NCBI RefSeq assembly: GCF_021391535.1
Contig: NZ_CP090066.1
Coordinates: forward strand, 3,113,501-3,177,500
Length of the DNA: 64,000 nt
Source: Aurantimonas sp. HBX-1
Lineage (GTDB): Bacteria > Pseudomonadota > Alphaproteobacteria > Rhizobiales > Rhizobiaceae
Direction of reading: 5' to 3'
Position numbers and translations under genes: made by a program
Shown: in pieces, positions 45,001 through 51,894 of the stretch
Layout: every line of letters begins with the position of its first letter
Numbering within the stretch: position 1 is the stretch's first letter
Notes under the pieces: model-generated
Told to the model about the DNA's origin: nothing
The model's database searches: none
The model's input: only the letters and a program-made list of their open reading frames with translations

Positions 45001-46956
45001 CCCGACGACGCCAGCGCCGCCGAGGCAGAAACCTTCGGCTATCTCCCGCGCATGCTCGCTCACAAGCAGAAGCTGGCGTCCGCCATCGCCTCGACCGCCA
45101 CGTCGGTGCTCGACCAGCCGGACGCCGGCCTGAAGCCGGCGGCGAAGGCGAAGCTCGAGCAGGCGCTGCTGCGACGCCTCGGCAATGCCACCTCGCTGAC
45201 CTGCGTCGCGGTGCTGCCGGTGACGCAGGCGCATTACGGGCAGAAGCTGCCTGGAGGCGCTCCCGCACCGCGCTTCTATGGCCAGCCGCAGGGCGCGCTG
45301 CCGGACGGCGAGACCACCGGCTCCAACAGCAATTTCTCGCTCTCCACCGCCAAGATCCCGCTCAACCCGGCGACGGGCGACGACAGCAGCAACCTTGCCT
45401 TCCTGGTGACGTCGCGCTCGGCCGAGTCCCAGGCCTATGTGTCGCTCGATCTCGAATTCGCCCTGTCGCATCTGGAGCACGACATTCGCGGCGTGCCGGG
45501 CATCGAGAAATACGAACAGTCGCGCTGGATCAGCTTCCTCACCGGCCCCTTCCTTGAATCGATCACCCCGAAGACCGGAAAGCACTTCGACATTCCCGTG
45601 GCGTTGCGGGCGCTGCCGACGCCGGCGACGGTAGTGGCCCAGACCGGCACGCCGCATGCGCAGGATCCGACGACCGTTCCGCCCGGCGAGCTGAAGATCT
45701 GGGACTACGGCTTCAGCTACCTGCTGAACCAGGCCGCGCAGGATTCCGTCATGGCCGAGGTGGTGTTCAACCAGCCCTCGGGCGACCAGTTGAAGGACTC
45801 CGATCCGACGCCCGCGGCGCTGTATGCGGCGTTGGCGCAGTTCAGCGCGGTCTATCCCGCCATCGCGCGCGATATCGAGACGTATCTGCGGCCGCTCGAC
45901 GGCCGCAGCGAAGCCGGCTCGGCGGACGCCGTTGCGGCGGCGTTTGCGGTAGCGGCGCTGGAAGCGGTGACCGCCGACGTCACCACGGCCTACGACAACT
46001 GGGCGAAGGCGCAGATGCTCGCCGCCTTCGCCGGCGCGCCGCCGCCGCAGGTCGCTTACCGGTTCGAGATCGTGCTGGAGCCGGAGTCCTCCGCGGCGCC
46101 GCAGGCCGCCGGCACCGAGCCGGAGGCGCGGGTGAAGATCCGGCCGCAATCCTTCCTCCTCGCCGGGAAGCCGGCGGGCAATTTCCTGCCGCTCGCGACC
46201 ATGCTGATCGACCCCGACAATTACGATCCCGACCTGGTGGACTCCGATCCCGCCACCGGCGCGGCCACCTGGCGGTATCTGCGCAAGCAGCACCCGAAGG
46301 ACCCGAAAGTGCCGGCCGTCCTTCCCTACGAGACCGCGCGCCTGAACGCGGCGCGCGAGATCCGCTTCGAGGGTCTCGATCTGTTCGCCCTGCAGAGCGG
46401 CTGGGCCTCCGTCGAGGTGCTGCGCAACCGTCACCTGTCGCCTGACCTCACGGTCGGCACGACCCCGCAGTTCGAGTTCGCCACCGCGGCCTCGCGCTTC
46501 GCCGACCCGCTGGTGCCGCTGCTCGACGTTGCGGCCTATGCGCTGGACAAGTCGGCGACGCCGCCCGCCAGCGTCGGCGACTTCCTCACCGGCTTCTTCG
46601 GCGCGTTGCTGCCGCCGGCGGCAGGGGTTCCCTTCACCGAACCGGTGCTGGTGAAGATCGAGACCCGCTACGGCTACAGCCTGGTGCCCGCCGCGACCGG
46701 CATCGCGGTGCCGCTCACCGTCCTGCCGGTGAGCCTGCTGGCGCCGACCAGCACCGACGGCTCGTCCACGCCGGCCTTCGTCGGCGAGGTGGGCGCGTTC
46801 GCCCAAAGCTGGTTCGAGGGGACACAGCCGGTGACAGCGCCGCCGGCCGGCTTCGACTTCAACGTGACGGTCTTCTCGGGGGCCGGCGGCAGCACCCTGC
46901 CCCTCCTGCGCATCGAGCAGCTGACGCTGGCGGCGGGCAGCATCAAGAGTTCCTGA
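36073..46956 (+). CDS. Giant 3,627-aa protein with beta-rich halves and LysM-like motifs
   Basis: One uninterrupted frame 15 bases after the EEP gene, with AGAGAGG before the ATG and no signal peptide. Residues about 1-1290 are beta-rich, ending in strictly alternating amphipathic strands ('ASVQVSVSISIDLGLF'). A basic linker lies near 650-690. LysM-like units start at about 1649 ('VQTGDTLATVAARY'), 1705 and 1758, and again at about 2284 ('GSTLAGLAALYGVDIGGIVASN'), 2340 and 2395. The C-terminal 1,000 residues mix helical and beta parts, including 'FRLAWQDLFGNRTP'. LysM units usually bind peptidoglycan or chitin. I know of no described function for this architecture. Confidence 0.8.
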   Translation: MADPAVQTLRDAFAGAPAGPVVVNAAFFTAAGLTPPPDFDAAIKAAYRLPDDSAGLSIDYDRSTVGAVSNDRFAIPAVTLTFLAAPPDKTSASLYGAAGTATTPLLAIDVVPADWQLADQFPGMDPAGWPFNYVRFDQQRFLFASAAQSFASAPLGTTLALSAGQNLYGVLAVPAAAVPLFAVVEGLGAAPPNLVACGPVSLDKVDNAEILYPDMDIAAPIPTGGDLKLFFLEVVNPHLGFVIETATDTEDEDGTLLLDANGAPTTMTFQTPYFYFGVEIDVIGTDGQKLKLAFRAMIADDTSGYSFTIGPADPKHPITPQAVAALMVGNSYFSSVPASLQQYLAAVQMQGFTLVGPLKPKPGVSSVTTMLGSVQGQPIKFFDDPTTGAAFEIDAFSLVWTINDPLGSISFYARFEATFKLFPTVFKTKDGKPGGLFEIAIDSNLDFEGSFTGSVTLNDAITAITQGAIGLPDGVSIAFSDIHLAVSPSRKTYSLGFQVDAFVDVPFIQHTDPANGDTKPLIQITGLVFDLNASTPNRPDGQAGKTVYAGSMDGQIVVGPVAAHVRVDYDGKAETPAWTLDASLAQPLSLSDLISTFFRAYDLPDFLPGDLTIEALSVNATIPVASKSLALSAARAPATRPARRLASAHQGIGWRSPVRPVDSRVTMRRNYEPSGRLTLLQVDPPAATKPAYKIATKIRWVFDLTPDIPVDILAELGLDYDGNRKAGEEFAGSAIGTIDIANIGPVQIGYSFSPPVTADGAPDLSALALTSSHDALLAPGAFATNSTLWMSWKGFRAEYGFQTKTVTFSLSGWTVGGLITALVEMIGDPYFTLPSPWDILNQISLDGFSIAIDLSPGVTNRVTAKYKLPSPIDLGILKINGLQFLQVNGKVQLAIDGSTIIPSAKDSPLFDPSKGGEDVKKMPTVPGRGNAYFDLKLLALGQRIKIYDSGSFDSTQAVIKALSAVPPSTGGDMPFDPTQKVKGQPYYDASSNWLGALHLGLLRIGDTSVYSFDCMIVFNDPDLYGLRIALNGDKVKVLAGLAIDVLYKKITDDIGCYQIEFTLPSALRNLDFGAVSVTLPSIGLQIYTNGDFLVDFGFPYNMDFSRSFTVQGIIYGVPVLGSGGFYFGKLSNATAPGLPPTTQGTFHPVIVFGLGAQLGIGRTIDKGILKAGFSITVFGIIEGTIAAWHPFDAGNTGSANEVQGDYYFKISGTFGIIGKLFGSVDFVVIKADVSLTVIVYAKISYESYRKIPLVLSASVQVSVSISIDLGLFSIKISFSFSASITEELTIGSDGKAPWDDPHSALAATALLGRDGALAIQRARPLPRTLFELGITGRPLSLDFARPHALLRAAPKAAPAAINLTALTQFTVLAAEGADYSQQEAALVLLFAMDAPTADGKAGDGADTSFGRLCAALLPWIIASVAVEIDVPLLAPGGGTVSRPLLEGILGTLADPSKAPFDADQLMAFLAANFTVTVTAADKTLDQERRDSLDAGTTIFPALACLSMTVPDPAATSGDTTIAYDSYVTATAAYQAELRKIFNSIAANVQSESGSPAQSLAATADDPAPMAASVFTDYFILLARQLVQSGIDSFDDYPYPLTPTTSLQTIVDWANALAAGQLTALDLVNANLAYPLAPNLTLRFADIDYMVQTGDTLATVAARYNDPAVPGSTDAAGLVVANAARTNLLVVGTTVEIVVDGVTHSHVIAVGDGFAQLAAGLDVTLDVLSSQTGLYTMTGLLAPGIVMTIPDVTATSAAGDTIGGLIARLAVPAASFLTPANYALPGLFTVDRTLRFAVPSLLTLPDTALWPAILATGTLGQTAGMSARYMMHGMRLPVETGLALPSNFFYGPPHWTATQSGYGAYQLTGQQFPLADRTGAYDISLARPVSEAFDWLKLGTGTSLTWDISAQTSLLAQVLASAQKQGYHPSIPLLEAEPATVLAPRRYGMATHATWTTSDAARLASVTHPPALRAAAFAAAGEAPQAKPLLFGLSGALLSAVEAAQASLAGSIGTVKDLAPYLPILAPSASSTDPATRKTVSTDIDAYCLATRVDFRIKRLAQDADLAPERPDANAIVPPGPGNPGSPARPLAPFAYEIIGPSPSDAVLLERLLTAMASEGESLVSGLFLLYGDVNSGASGLTSRAESEFLSFIVQSNLSTETNPPPAAAMMLAVGDTLPTGIVNKTAEFIKLLWELSTVNSGGTYLFYQMLADGTGLPASLFDTSGVATLTLVATISRTGLAGTVGAPAKGARLFNAVNALVTTAPIDPASAIVELTGVSAPVASLPLPAGSTLAGLAALYGVDIGGIVASNGDAPLVAGRQIPISGLYHQLLPADVGTGKDPLAALAAYYSVGVTPPLSAGDIANHNPGVPVEALAVFRIPDFVYAVGATGPGSSFNAMAAYYQASATALGHAARDVADLFAGPTVTIDPVAQDATPSLGNGNAGLTVERERGSPPVSPPTDIDAYTRATLLQLYQLLSAGVSANAFFAASVDSAPFGPKDPPPPETGPAKGTRLLAASVAAPDADQPYLYDQAIGFTNASPINPAPAPKSAGLPPASANPYVGIGGILQFRLAWQDLFGNRTPSPFSRPQSSDSPPFGEVPAPILYADRPMPLDQWPSTTRAYRYGGTEGAPSLSILLKFDPTPYQPSTSESRAHLDATRFGDTMPVWQRNAVADLGKFQLVYFQLNQNYDALNIPGLSGPAITLSLVNSLLAQPESALPDAARDEILAYVDAAVIYLAARAAGNAATPPADVTISLPIALSALATDSDIIRLELAIRLTRQSRLVDPILRGLADGLTAVSTIPVDGTLPAPPTEDDDPTAAAGDAPLYPVGLAQFAKDFETAFATDDWQMRIGTSAADPSTPSNLRSPTVWAVRMAVYKGSAPQGIGFVIGNDPRYFAPLPIASSLQTLTVDVNSYASGKPYPDGAPVATTFTSVDPNVWLAESLTAIDDILTASYSTPLFLLDRLLKLDQMPVPDDASAAEAETFGYLPRMLAHKQKLASAIASTATSVLDQPDAGLKPAAKAKLEQALLRRLGNATSLTCVAVLPVTQAHYGQKLPGGAPAPRFYGQPQGALPDGETTGSNSNFSLSTAKIPLNPATGDDSSNLAFLVTSRSAESQAYVSLDLEFALSHLEHDIRGVPGIEKYEQSRWISFLTGPFLESITPKTGKHFDIPVALRALPTPATVVAQTGTPHAQDPTTVPPGELKIWDYGFSYLLNQAAQDSVMAEVVFNQPSGDQLKDSDPTPAALYAALAQFSAVYPAIARDIETYLRPLDGRSEAGSADAVAAAFAVAALEAVTADVTTAYDNWAKAQMLAAFAGAPPPQVAYRFEIVLEPESSAAPQAAGTEPEARVKIRPQSFLLAGKPAGNFLPLATMLIDPDNYDPDLVDSDPATGAATWRYLRKQHPKDPKVPAVLPYETARLNAAREIRFEGLDLFALQSGWASVEVLRNRHLSPDLTVGTTPQFEFATAASRFADPLVPLLDVAAYALDKSATPPASVGDFLTGFFGALLPPAAGVPFTEPVLVKIETRYGYSLVPAATGIAVPLTVLPVSLLAPTSTDGSSTPAFVGEVGAFAQSWFEGTQPVTAPPAGFDFNVTVFSGAGGSTLPLLRIEQLTLAAGSIKSS

Positions 46957-47079
46957 GCGGGGCGACAAATTTATTTGACACCGGCCGCGTCTCGCCTCCG
47001 CCGCCACTGTCGGCTACCGTCGCCCCGTCAGCAACGGCAGGCGACGCGGCAGCTTCTGCCCGGGCAGCAAAGGGCAGAG

Positions 47080-47928
47080 ATGACACGCACGACAGAGGCC
47101 GAGGGCCTCCGCGCCATTGCAGATGACTACGACGCGTTCTTCCTCGACCAATTCGGCGTGGTCCATGACGGCACCAGCGCCTATGACGGGGCGGCGGATG
47201 CCGTCGCGGCACTCAGCGGGCTCGGCAAGAAGGTGATCTTCGTCACCAATTCCGGGCGGCCGGCGGCCTTCAACGAGGCGCGGCTGGCGCGACTCGGCGT
47301 GCGGCGCGAAACCTATCTCGCCTGCATCACCTCGGGGGACGTCGCGATCCGGCTCTGCGAGGACGGCGTGTTTCCGCTGCCCGAGGATCGGCGCATACGG
47401 TGCCTGACGATCTCCAGCCTCGACGACTACAATTTGTCCGACCGCCTCGGCTGCGTGAGGACCGAAAGCGGCGCTGACGCCGACCTGCTGGTGATCGCCG
47501 GCAGCCAGGCCGACACGATCCCCATGGCCGATTACGAAGCGATGATGCGCCCCGCCGCGGCGCGCGGCGTCGCCTGCATCTGCACGAATCCGGACCGCCA
47601 CATGCTGACGCCGTCGGGGCTGGTGCCGTCCGCCGGCGCCATCGCCGACCTCTATGCGGCGCTCGGCGGCCCGGTGACCTTCGTCGGCAAGCCGCATCCG
47701 GAAATCTACGAAGCCGCCCATGCGCTGATACCGGACGTCGAGAAGAAGCGCATCCTCTGCGTCGGCGACAGCATCGACCATGACATCGCCGGTGCCGTGG
47801 GGTTCGGCGCCGCCGCGGCGCTGGTGCGCACCGGCATCCTGGCCGATATCGAGAGGGCGGAGGTCGACGCGCGGCTGACTTCCGCCGGTGTCAGGGCCGA
47901 CTACCTGCTGCCGGCGCTGCGCTGGTGA
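47080..47928 (+). CDS. HAD-superfamily class IIA phosphatase
   Basis: A 282-aa enzyme of the NagD-like/TIGR01459 type. Motif I is 'FFLDQFGVVHDG' (Gln in place of the usual second-position residue), motif II 'FVTNSGRP', and the C-terminal Lys/Asp motifs are 'VGKPHPEIYEAA' and 'CVGDSIDHDIAGAVGFG'. It removes phosphate from small sugars or nucleotides in the cytoplasm; the substrate is unknown. The ATG at 47080 begins just before the conserved fold; the frame opening at 46975 adds 35 implausible residues. It is on the same strand as the giant gene but 123 bases away, and I see no functional link. Confidence 0.88.
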   Translation: MTRTTEAEGLRAIADDYDAFFLDQFGVVHDGTSAYDGAADAVAALSGLGKKVIFVTNSGRPAAFNEARLARLGVRRETYLACITSGDVAIRLCEDGVFPLPEDRRIRCLTISSLDDYNLSDRLGCVRTESGADADLLVIAGSQADTIPMADYEAMMRPAAARGVACICTNPDRHMLTPSGLVPSAGAIADLYAALGGPVTFVGKPHPEIYEAAHALIPDVEKKRILCVGDSIDHDIAGAVGFGAAAALVRTGILADIERAEVDARLTSAGVRADYLLPALRW

Positions 47929-47951
47929 CGCGCCCGGAGCGGTAGGGCCGC

Positions 47952-48878
47952 TTACGCCGCCGCCCGAGCCCGCGGCACGGCGCGCAGATGGCCGCCGGTC
48001 CTCGCGTCCGGCAGCGCCGCGATGCGATCGGCCGCTTCGAGCAGCTTCGCCCTGTCGATGCCGGTGCGGATGCCGCCCTCGGCGAAGGCGAAGTCGAGAT
48101 CCTCGGTGGCGGTGTTGCCGGTGGCGCCGGGCGCGAAGGGACAGCCGCCGAGGCCCGCCGCCGCGCCCTCGATGACGCGAACGCCAGCTTCGTAGGCGAA
48201 GAGCGCGTTGGCGACGCCCATGCCGAACGTGTCGTGGCCGTGGAACGCCCAGGCGGTGTCCGGCGACATCCGCATCATCGCGGCGAACCGGTTGCGGACG
48301 TTGAGCGGATCGGCCCGGCCGGTGGTGTCGCACAGCGCGAATTCCGCCGCCGGCGCGATCGCGAGCGCCTCGGCGAAGACACGGGCGACATCGTCCATCG
48401 GCACGGTGCCGGTGAACGGGCAGTCGAAGCTGGTGCCGAGATCGACCCTGAGGCGAAGTCCCGGCGTGCCCGCGGTCGCGGCGACGATCGCCCGCAGCTG
48501 GTCGAGCGACTGCGCCACCGTCTGGCGGACATTGTTGAGATTGTGCGCTTCGGAGACCGAAACGACGAAGACGAGATCGGCATAGCCATGCTGCAGGGCG
48601 AGTTCGGCGCCGCGCGCATTGGGCACCAGCACGGCAAGCCGCGCGCCGGCGCGGCCGCGAAAATGCGCCGCGATCTCGGCCATGTCGGCCATTTGCGGAA
48701 TCGACTTCGGGCTGACGAAGGAGCCGAGCTCCATGCGGGTGATGCCGGCATCGAGCAATGCCTCGATGACCGCGATCTTTTCTGCCGTCGGCAAAGGCTC
48801 GGCGATCGACTGGAAGCCGTCGCGCGGCGCGACCTCGACGATCTCCACCGACGCCGCCATGGCCGCCGCCTCAGACAT
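47952..48878 (-). CDS. Hydroxymethylglutaryl-CoA lyase-like enzyme
   Basis: A 308-aa TIM-barrel of the HMGL-like family. It begins 'EIVEVAPRDGFQSIAEPLPT' with the conserved Arg-Asp, has 'FHGHDTFGMGVANALFAYEAG' with the metal-binding His pair, and the catalytic Cys loop 'AGLGGCPFAPGATGN'. HMG-CoA lyase cleaves HMG-CoA to acetyl-CoA and acetoacetate; relatives cleave citramalyl-CoA or similar esters. As the last gene of a CoA-transferase/TRAP operon, it probably cleaves the CoA ester formed from the imported acid. The ATG overlaps the end of the TRAP Q-subunit gene by eight bases. Confidence 0.88.
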   Translation of the reverse strand: MSEAAAMAASVEIVEVAPRDGFQSIAEPLPTAEKIAVIEALLDAGITRMELGSFVSPKSIPQMADMAEIAAHFRGRAGARLAVLVPNARGAELALQHGYADLVFVVSVSEAHNLNNVRQTVAQSLDQLRAIVAATAGTPGLRLRVDLGTSFDCPFTGTVPMDDVARVFAEALAIAPAAEFALCDTTGRADPLNVRNRFAAMMRMSPDTAWAFHGHDTFGMGVANALFAYEAGVRVIEGAAAGLGGCPFAPGATGNTATEDLDFAFAEGGIRTGIDRAKLLEAADRIAALPDARTGGHLRAVPRARAAA

Positions 48879-49377
48879 GGTCGGCGCCGCCGACGCCCAC
48901 CGGTTGCTCCCGGAACATGTTGAGGAGGAACTGCAGCCCCAGCGCACCGAAACCGATCGGCAGCATGGCGTAGGGTATCCACATCGGGGTGCCGAACGCG
49001 CTCGAGACGCGTTCGCCATAGCTCCAGGCATCGTGCGCCATCAGGTAGCCGCGCCAGGTGAGGATGCCGCAGAAGGCGGCCCCGGTCAGGCCGACGAGCA
49101 CCGCCACCGCCCGCCGGCCAGCCTCGCCGAACCCTTCGGTCAGGAAGGTGATGCCGATATGCTCGCCGCGCCGCTCCACGTCCGCCGCCGTCATGATCGC
49201 CACGTAGACGAGCAGGAAGCTGTTGACCTCGAGGCTCCAGGACGTCGGCGAGGCAAAAGCGTAGCGCATCGTCGCGTCGTAGGTGATCGTCAGGACCATC
49301 GAGGCGAGGATGACCTGCCCGATGATCTGCAGGAACCGCGAGAACTGGTCGACGATCCGGATCGGTACGGCGAGCAT
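48871..49377 (-). CDS. dctQ: TRAP transporter small permease (DctQ)
   Basis: A 168-aa protein with four helices (about residues 18-38, 55-75, 92-112, 135-155), the normal size and topology of the TRAP small membrane subunit. 'ITYDATMRYAF' and 'VYVAIMTAADVERRGEHIGI' are typical. It works with the DctM and DctP proteins encoded next to it in sodium-driven uptake of an organic acid. AGGAG lies before the ATG at 49377. The order M-P-Q is less usual than P-Q-M. Confidence 0.9.
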   Translation of the reverse strand: MLAVPIRIVDQFSRFLQIIGQVILASMVLTITYDATMRYAFASPTSWSLEVNSFLLVYVAIMTAADVERRGEHIGITFLTEGFGEAGRRAVAVLVGLTGAAFCGILTWRGYLMAHDAWSYGERVSSAFGTPMWIPYAMLPIGFGALGLQFLLNMFREQPVGVGGADHV

Positions 49378-49388
49378 CAGGGTTTCTC

Positions 49389-50426
49389 CTAGGCGTCCTG
49401 GCCCAGCGCAAGGGCGATCGCCCGCTCGCCGACCTCGGTACCGACCTCTTCCATCCAACTGGTGCGGACATTGGCGCTGACCTCGGCGAAGCGGGCCAGT
49501 TCCTCCTCGGTGGGGTCGATCACCTCGATGCCCTGCTCGACGAAGGCCGGCCAGTACTGCTTCTCGAAATAGTCGACATTGGCAGCGCGCGCGCTGTTCT
49601 CGTCGAACCACTCGGCGCCCGCCATGAAGGCGTTGCGGACCGGCTCGTCGAGGGCTTCCCAGCGATCGGTCTGGACGAAGATGCCGATCGAGAACGCCGT
49701 CACCGGCAGGCGGTAGACGTGCTTGGCCTGCTCCTGGATGCTGCGGCCGTTGATCGTCGAGATGTTCGCCACCGCGGCATCGATCGTGCCGCGCTGCAGC
49801 GCGAGATAGAGCTCCGAGGATGGAATGCGGACGGCGCCGCCGCCGAAATCCTCGATCGCCTTGGTGGCTTCGAAGGAGACCACGCGGATCCGCTTGCCGC
49901 GAATGTCATCGAGATTGCGAACCGGCGATGCATCGGTGCTCCAGATATACTCCGGCTCCAGCAGGCCGCCGCCGAGCGACAGCACGGTCAGGCCGTTCTT
50001 CTTCAGCTCGTCCTGGACCAGCTGGAACAGCGGCGTGCCGCGCTTCATCCGGTCGGGATTCTCGAACAGCGGGCCGACGACGCCCGGCAGGCCGGTGATG
50101 CCTAGGATCGGCAGCGAGCGGGTGATGTAGGAGGTGGTGTGGAACATGAAGTCGATATTGCCGGACCGCAGCGCCGGCAGTTGCTCGTCGGCCGACAGGA
50201 GCCGCCCGGAGTCGTAGAAGTCGATCGCCACCGCGTCGGCGTGCTTCTCGTTGACGAAGTCGACGAAGCCCTGCGAGCCGTAGGCGAGATCGGCATAGGA
50301 CGGCGGCAGGTAGGTGACGCCGGTCAGCTTCTCCTGCGCCGCGGCCGAGCGCATCGAGAGGCCGAGAGCCGAGCCGGCCGCGAGCGCGCCGGTGGCGGTG
50401 AGAAAGGTGCGTCTGTCGATGGTCAT
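49389..50426 (-). CDS. dctP: TRAP transporter substrate-binding protein (DctP)
   Basis: A 345-aa periplasmic binding protein with a Tat-like signal ('DRRTFLTATGALAAG', residues 4-18), so it may be exported folded. The DctP fold follows, with the conserved Arg that clamps carboxylates probably in 'GKRIRVVSFEATKAIEDFGG' and later 'RIPSSELYLALQRGTIDAAVA'. The ligand is presumably a carboxylic acid, as in most TRAP systems, and the neighbouring CoA-transferase and lyase suggest a branched dicarboxylate. It sits between the M and Q permease genes. Confidence 0.92.
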   Translation of the reverse strand: MTIDRRTFLTATGALAAGSALGLSMRSAAAQEKLTGVTYLPPSYADLAYGSQGFVDFVNEKHADAVAIDFYDSGRLLSADEQLPALRSGNIDFMFHTTSYITRSLPILGITGLPGVVGPLFENPDRMKRGTPLFQLVQDELKKNGLTVLSLGGGLLEPEYIWSTDASPVRNLDDIRGKRIRVVSFEATKAIEDFGGGAVRIPSSELYLALQRGTIDAAVANISTINGRSIQEQAKHVYRLPVTAFSIGIFVQTDRWEALDEPVRNAFMAGAEWFDENSARAANVDYFEKQYWPAFVEQGIEVIDPTEEELARFAEVSANVRTSWMEEVGTEVGERAIALALGQDA

Positions 50427-50448
50427 GGTGGTTTCCTCCTCTTGATTG

Positions 50449-51747
50449 TTACTTGAGCAGATTGGGCAGCCAAAGGGCCAGCGACGGGAACAGCACGAAG
50501 ATCATCAGCATCACGAACTGCACCCCCACGAAGGGGACGACGCTGCGGATGATCTCCTCGATCTTCAGCACCGGCGCGACCGCCCGCAGCGTGTAGAGAT
50601 TGAGGCCGACCGGCGGGGTGACCACCGCGATCTCGAGATTCATCACAAGGATGATGCCGAACCAGAGCGGGTCGTAGCCGAGCGCGGTGATCAGCGGCAG
50701 AAGGATCGGCGTCGTCACCACGATGAGCGACACGGCGTCGACCAGCATGCCGAGGCCGACCAGCACCAGCATGATCAGCAAAAGGATCAGCTCGGGCGGC
50801 AGGTCGGTCCCGACCAGAAGCCCGGAAATCGCATCGGGCACCCGCACGAGGTTGAGATAGTCGCCAAAGATCCGCGCGCAGCCCATGATCAGCAGGATGG
50901 CGCCGGATATCCGGACGCTCGACCCCAGCACCTTCAGCAGGCCCCTGCCGTCGAGGCTGCGGAAGACCACCGCCGCGATCAGAAAGGCGCCGAGCGCACC
51001 GAAGGCCGCCGCCTCGCTCGGCGTCGCGAAGCCGGAATAGATCGTGCCGAGCACCACCGCGATCAGGATCAGGGCATGCCAGATGCCGCCGATGGCGCGG
51101 AACCGGTCGCCCCAGCTGTAGTCGACGGCCGTCTGCAGCGGCGCCTCTTCCGGATGAAGCAGGGCGCGGATGTAGATGTAGACGCAGAGCGCCAGCGCGA
51201 GGGCAAGCCCCGGCACGATGCCGCCGATGAACAGATCCGCCACCGAGACGTTCGAGACCGCGCCGTAGATGATCAGCGGCACGCTCGGCGGGATCAGCAT
51301 CGCGAGGGCGCCGGAACTGACGACGCTGCCGGCCGCAAGGCTGCGGCTGTAGCCGCGCTGCAGCATCTCCGGGATCGCGATCGAGCCGACGGCGGCGACG
51401 CCGGCGATCGAGACACCGCTGACGGCGCCGAAGATCGTCGAGGCGCCGACCGTGGCGATCGCCAGGCCGCCGCGGAGCCATTGCAGCCAGACCACCGCCG
51501 CATGGAACAGGTTCTTGCCGACGGGGGTCGCCGCCAGGAGGTTGCCCATCAGCACGAACAGCGGCAGGGCCAGCAATTCGAAACTGTTCAGCTGGCCGAA
51601 CAGCGAGGTCGGGCCGAAGAAGAAGGCCATCGAGCCGCGGGCCATGTAGAGCCCGGTCAGTCCCGCGGCGCCCAGTGCCAGGAAGATCGGCGCGCCGAGG
51701 GCGATCAGCGCGAGAAGGATGATGACGACGATGACCGGTTCGATCAT
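50449..51747 (-). CDS. dctM: TRAP transporter large permease (DctM)
   Basis: A 432-aa protein with about 12 helices and the family motifs 'FELLALPLFVLMGNLL', 'SGVSIAGVAAVGSIAIPEML', 'LIPPSVPLIIYG' and 'EIAVVTPPVGLNLYTL'. It is the transport subunit of a TRAP system, coupled to sodium, in the inner membrane. The ATG at 51747 begins directly with the first helix. It lies 22 bases upstream of the binding-protein gene, in the same operon, and 147 bases after the CoA-transferase gene. Confidence 0.93.
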   Translation of the reverse strand: MIEPVIVVIILLALIALGAPIFLALGAAGLTGLYMARGSMAFFFGPTSLFGQLNSFELLALPLFVLMGNLLAATPVGKNLFHAAVVWLQWLRGGLAIATVGASTIFGAVSGVSIAGVAAVGSIAIPEMLQRGYSRSLAAGSVVSSGALAMLIPPSVPLIIYGAVSNVSVADLFIGGIVPGLALALALCVYIYIRALLHPEEAPLQTAVDYSWGDRFRAIGGIWHALILIAVVLGTIYSGFATPSEAAAFGALGAFLIAAVVFRSLDGRGLLKVLGSSVRISGAILLIMGCARIFGDYLNLVRVPDAISGLLVGTDLPPELILLLIMLVLVGLGMLVDAVSLIVVTTPILLPLITALGYDPLWFGIILVMNLEIAVVTPPVGLNLYTLRAVAPVLKIEEIIRSVVPFVGVQFVMLMIFVLFPSLALWLPNLLK

Positions 51748-51894
51748 CGCGCGGGCTCCCGACCGATGGTCGCGGGGCTTTCGGTGCGTGGCAGGTCGCC
51801 GGCGCAAGATGCCGGTATGCGGTGCCGTTGGTGGTCCTGCCTGCTCACGTCGATCCTCCCGAATTCGCTTGCCGTGCCGCCTGTTGCGGCGCGG

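Noticed and set aside
29496..46956. Recent horizontal transfer of the unknown operon
   Set aside because: No integrase, tRNA junction, direct repeats or visible change in base composition. The AT-rich part is limited to the promoter region.
46975..46980. TTGACA before the HAD gene as a promoter
   Set aside because: No AT-rich -10 element lies 16-18 bases downstream; the following sequence is GC only.
38959..47007. A 2,682-codon open frame on the minus strand opposite the giant gene
   Set aside because: Its translation is Arg/Gly/Asp-rich low-complexity sequence, as expected from the reverse of high-GC coding DNA. The plus-strand frame has a ribosome site, balanced composition and recognisable motifs.
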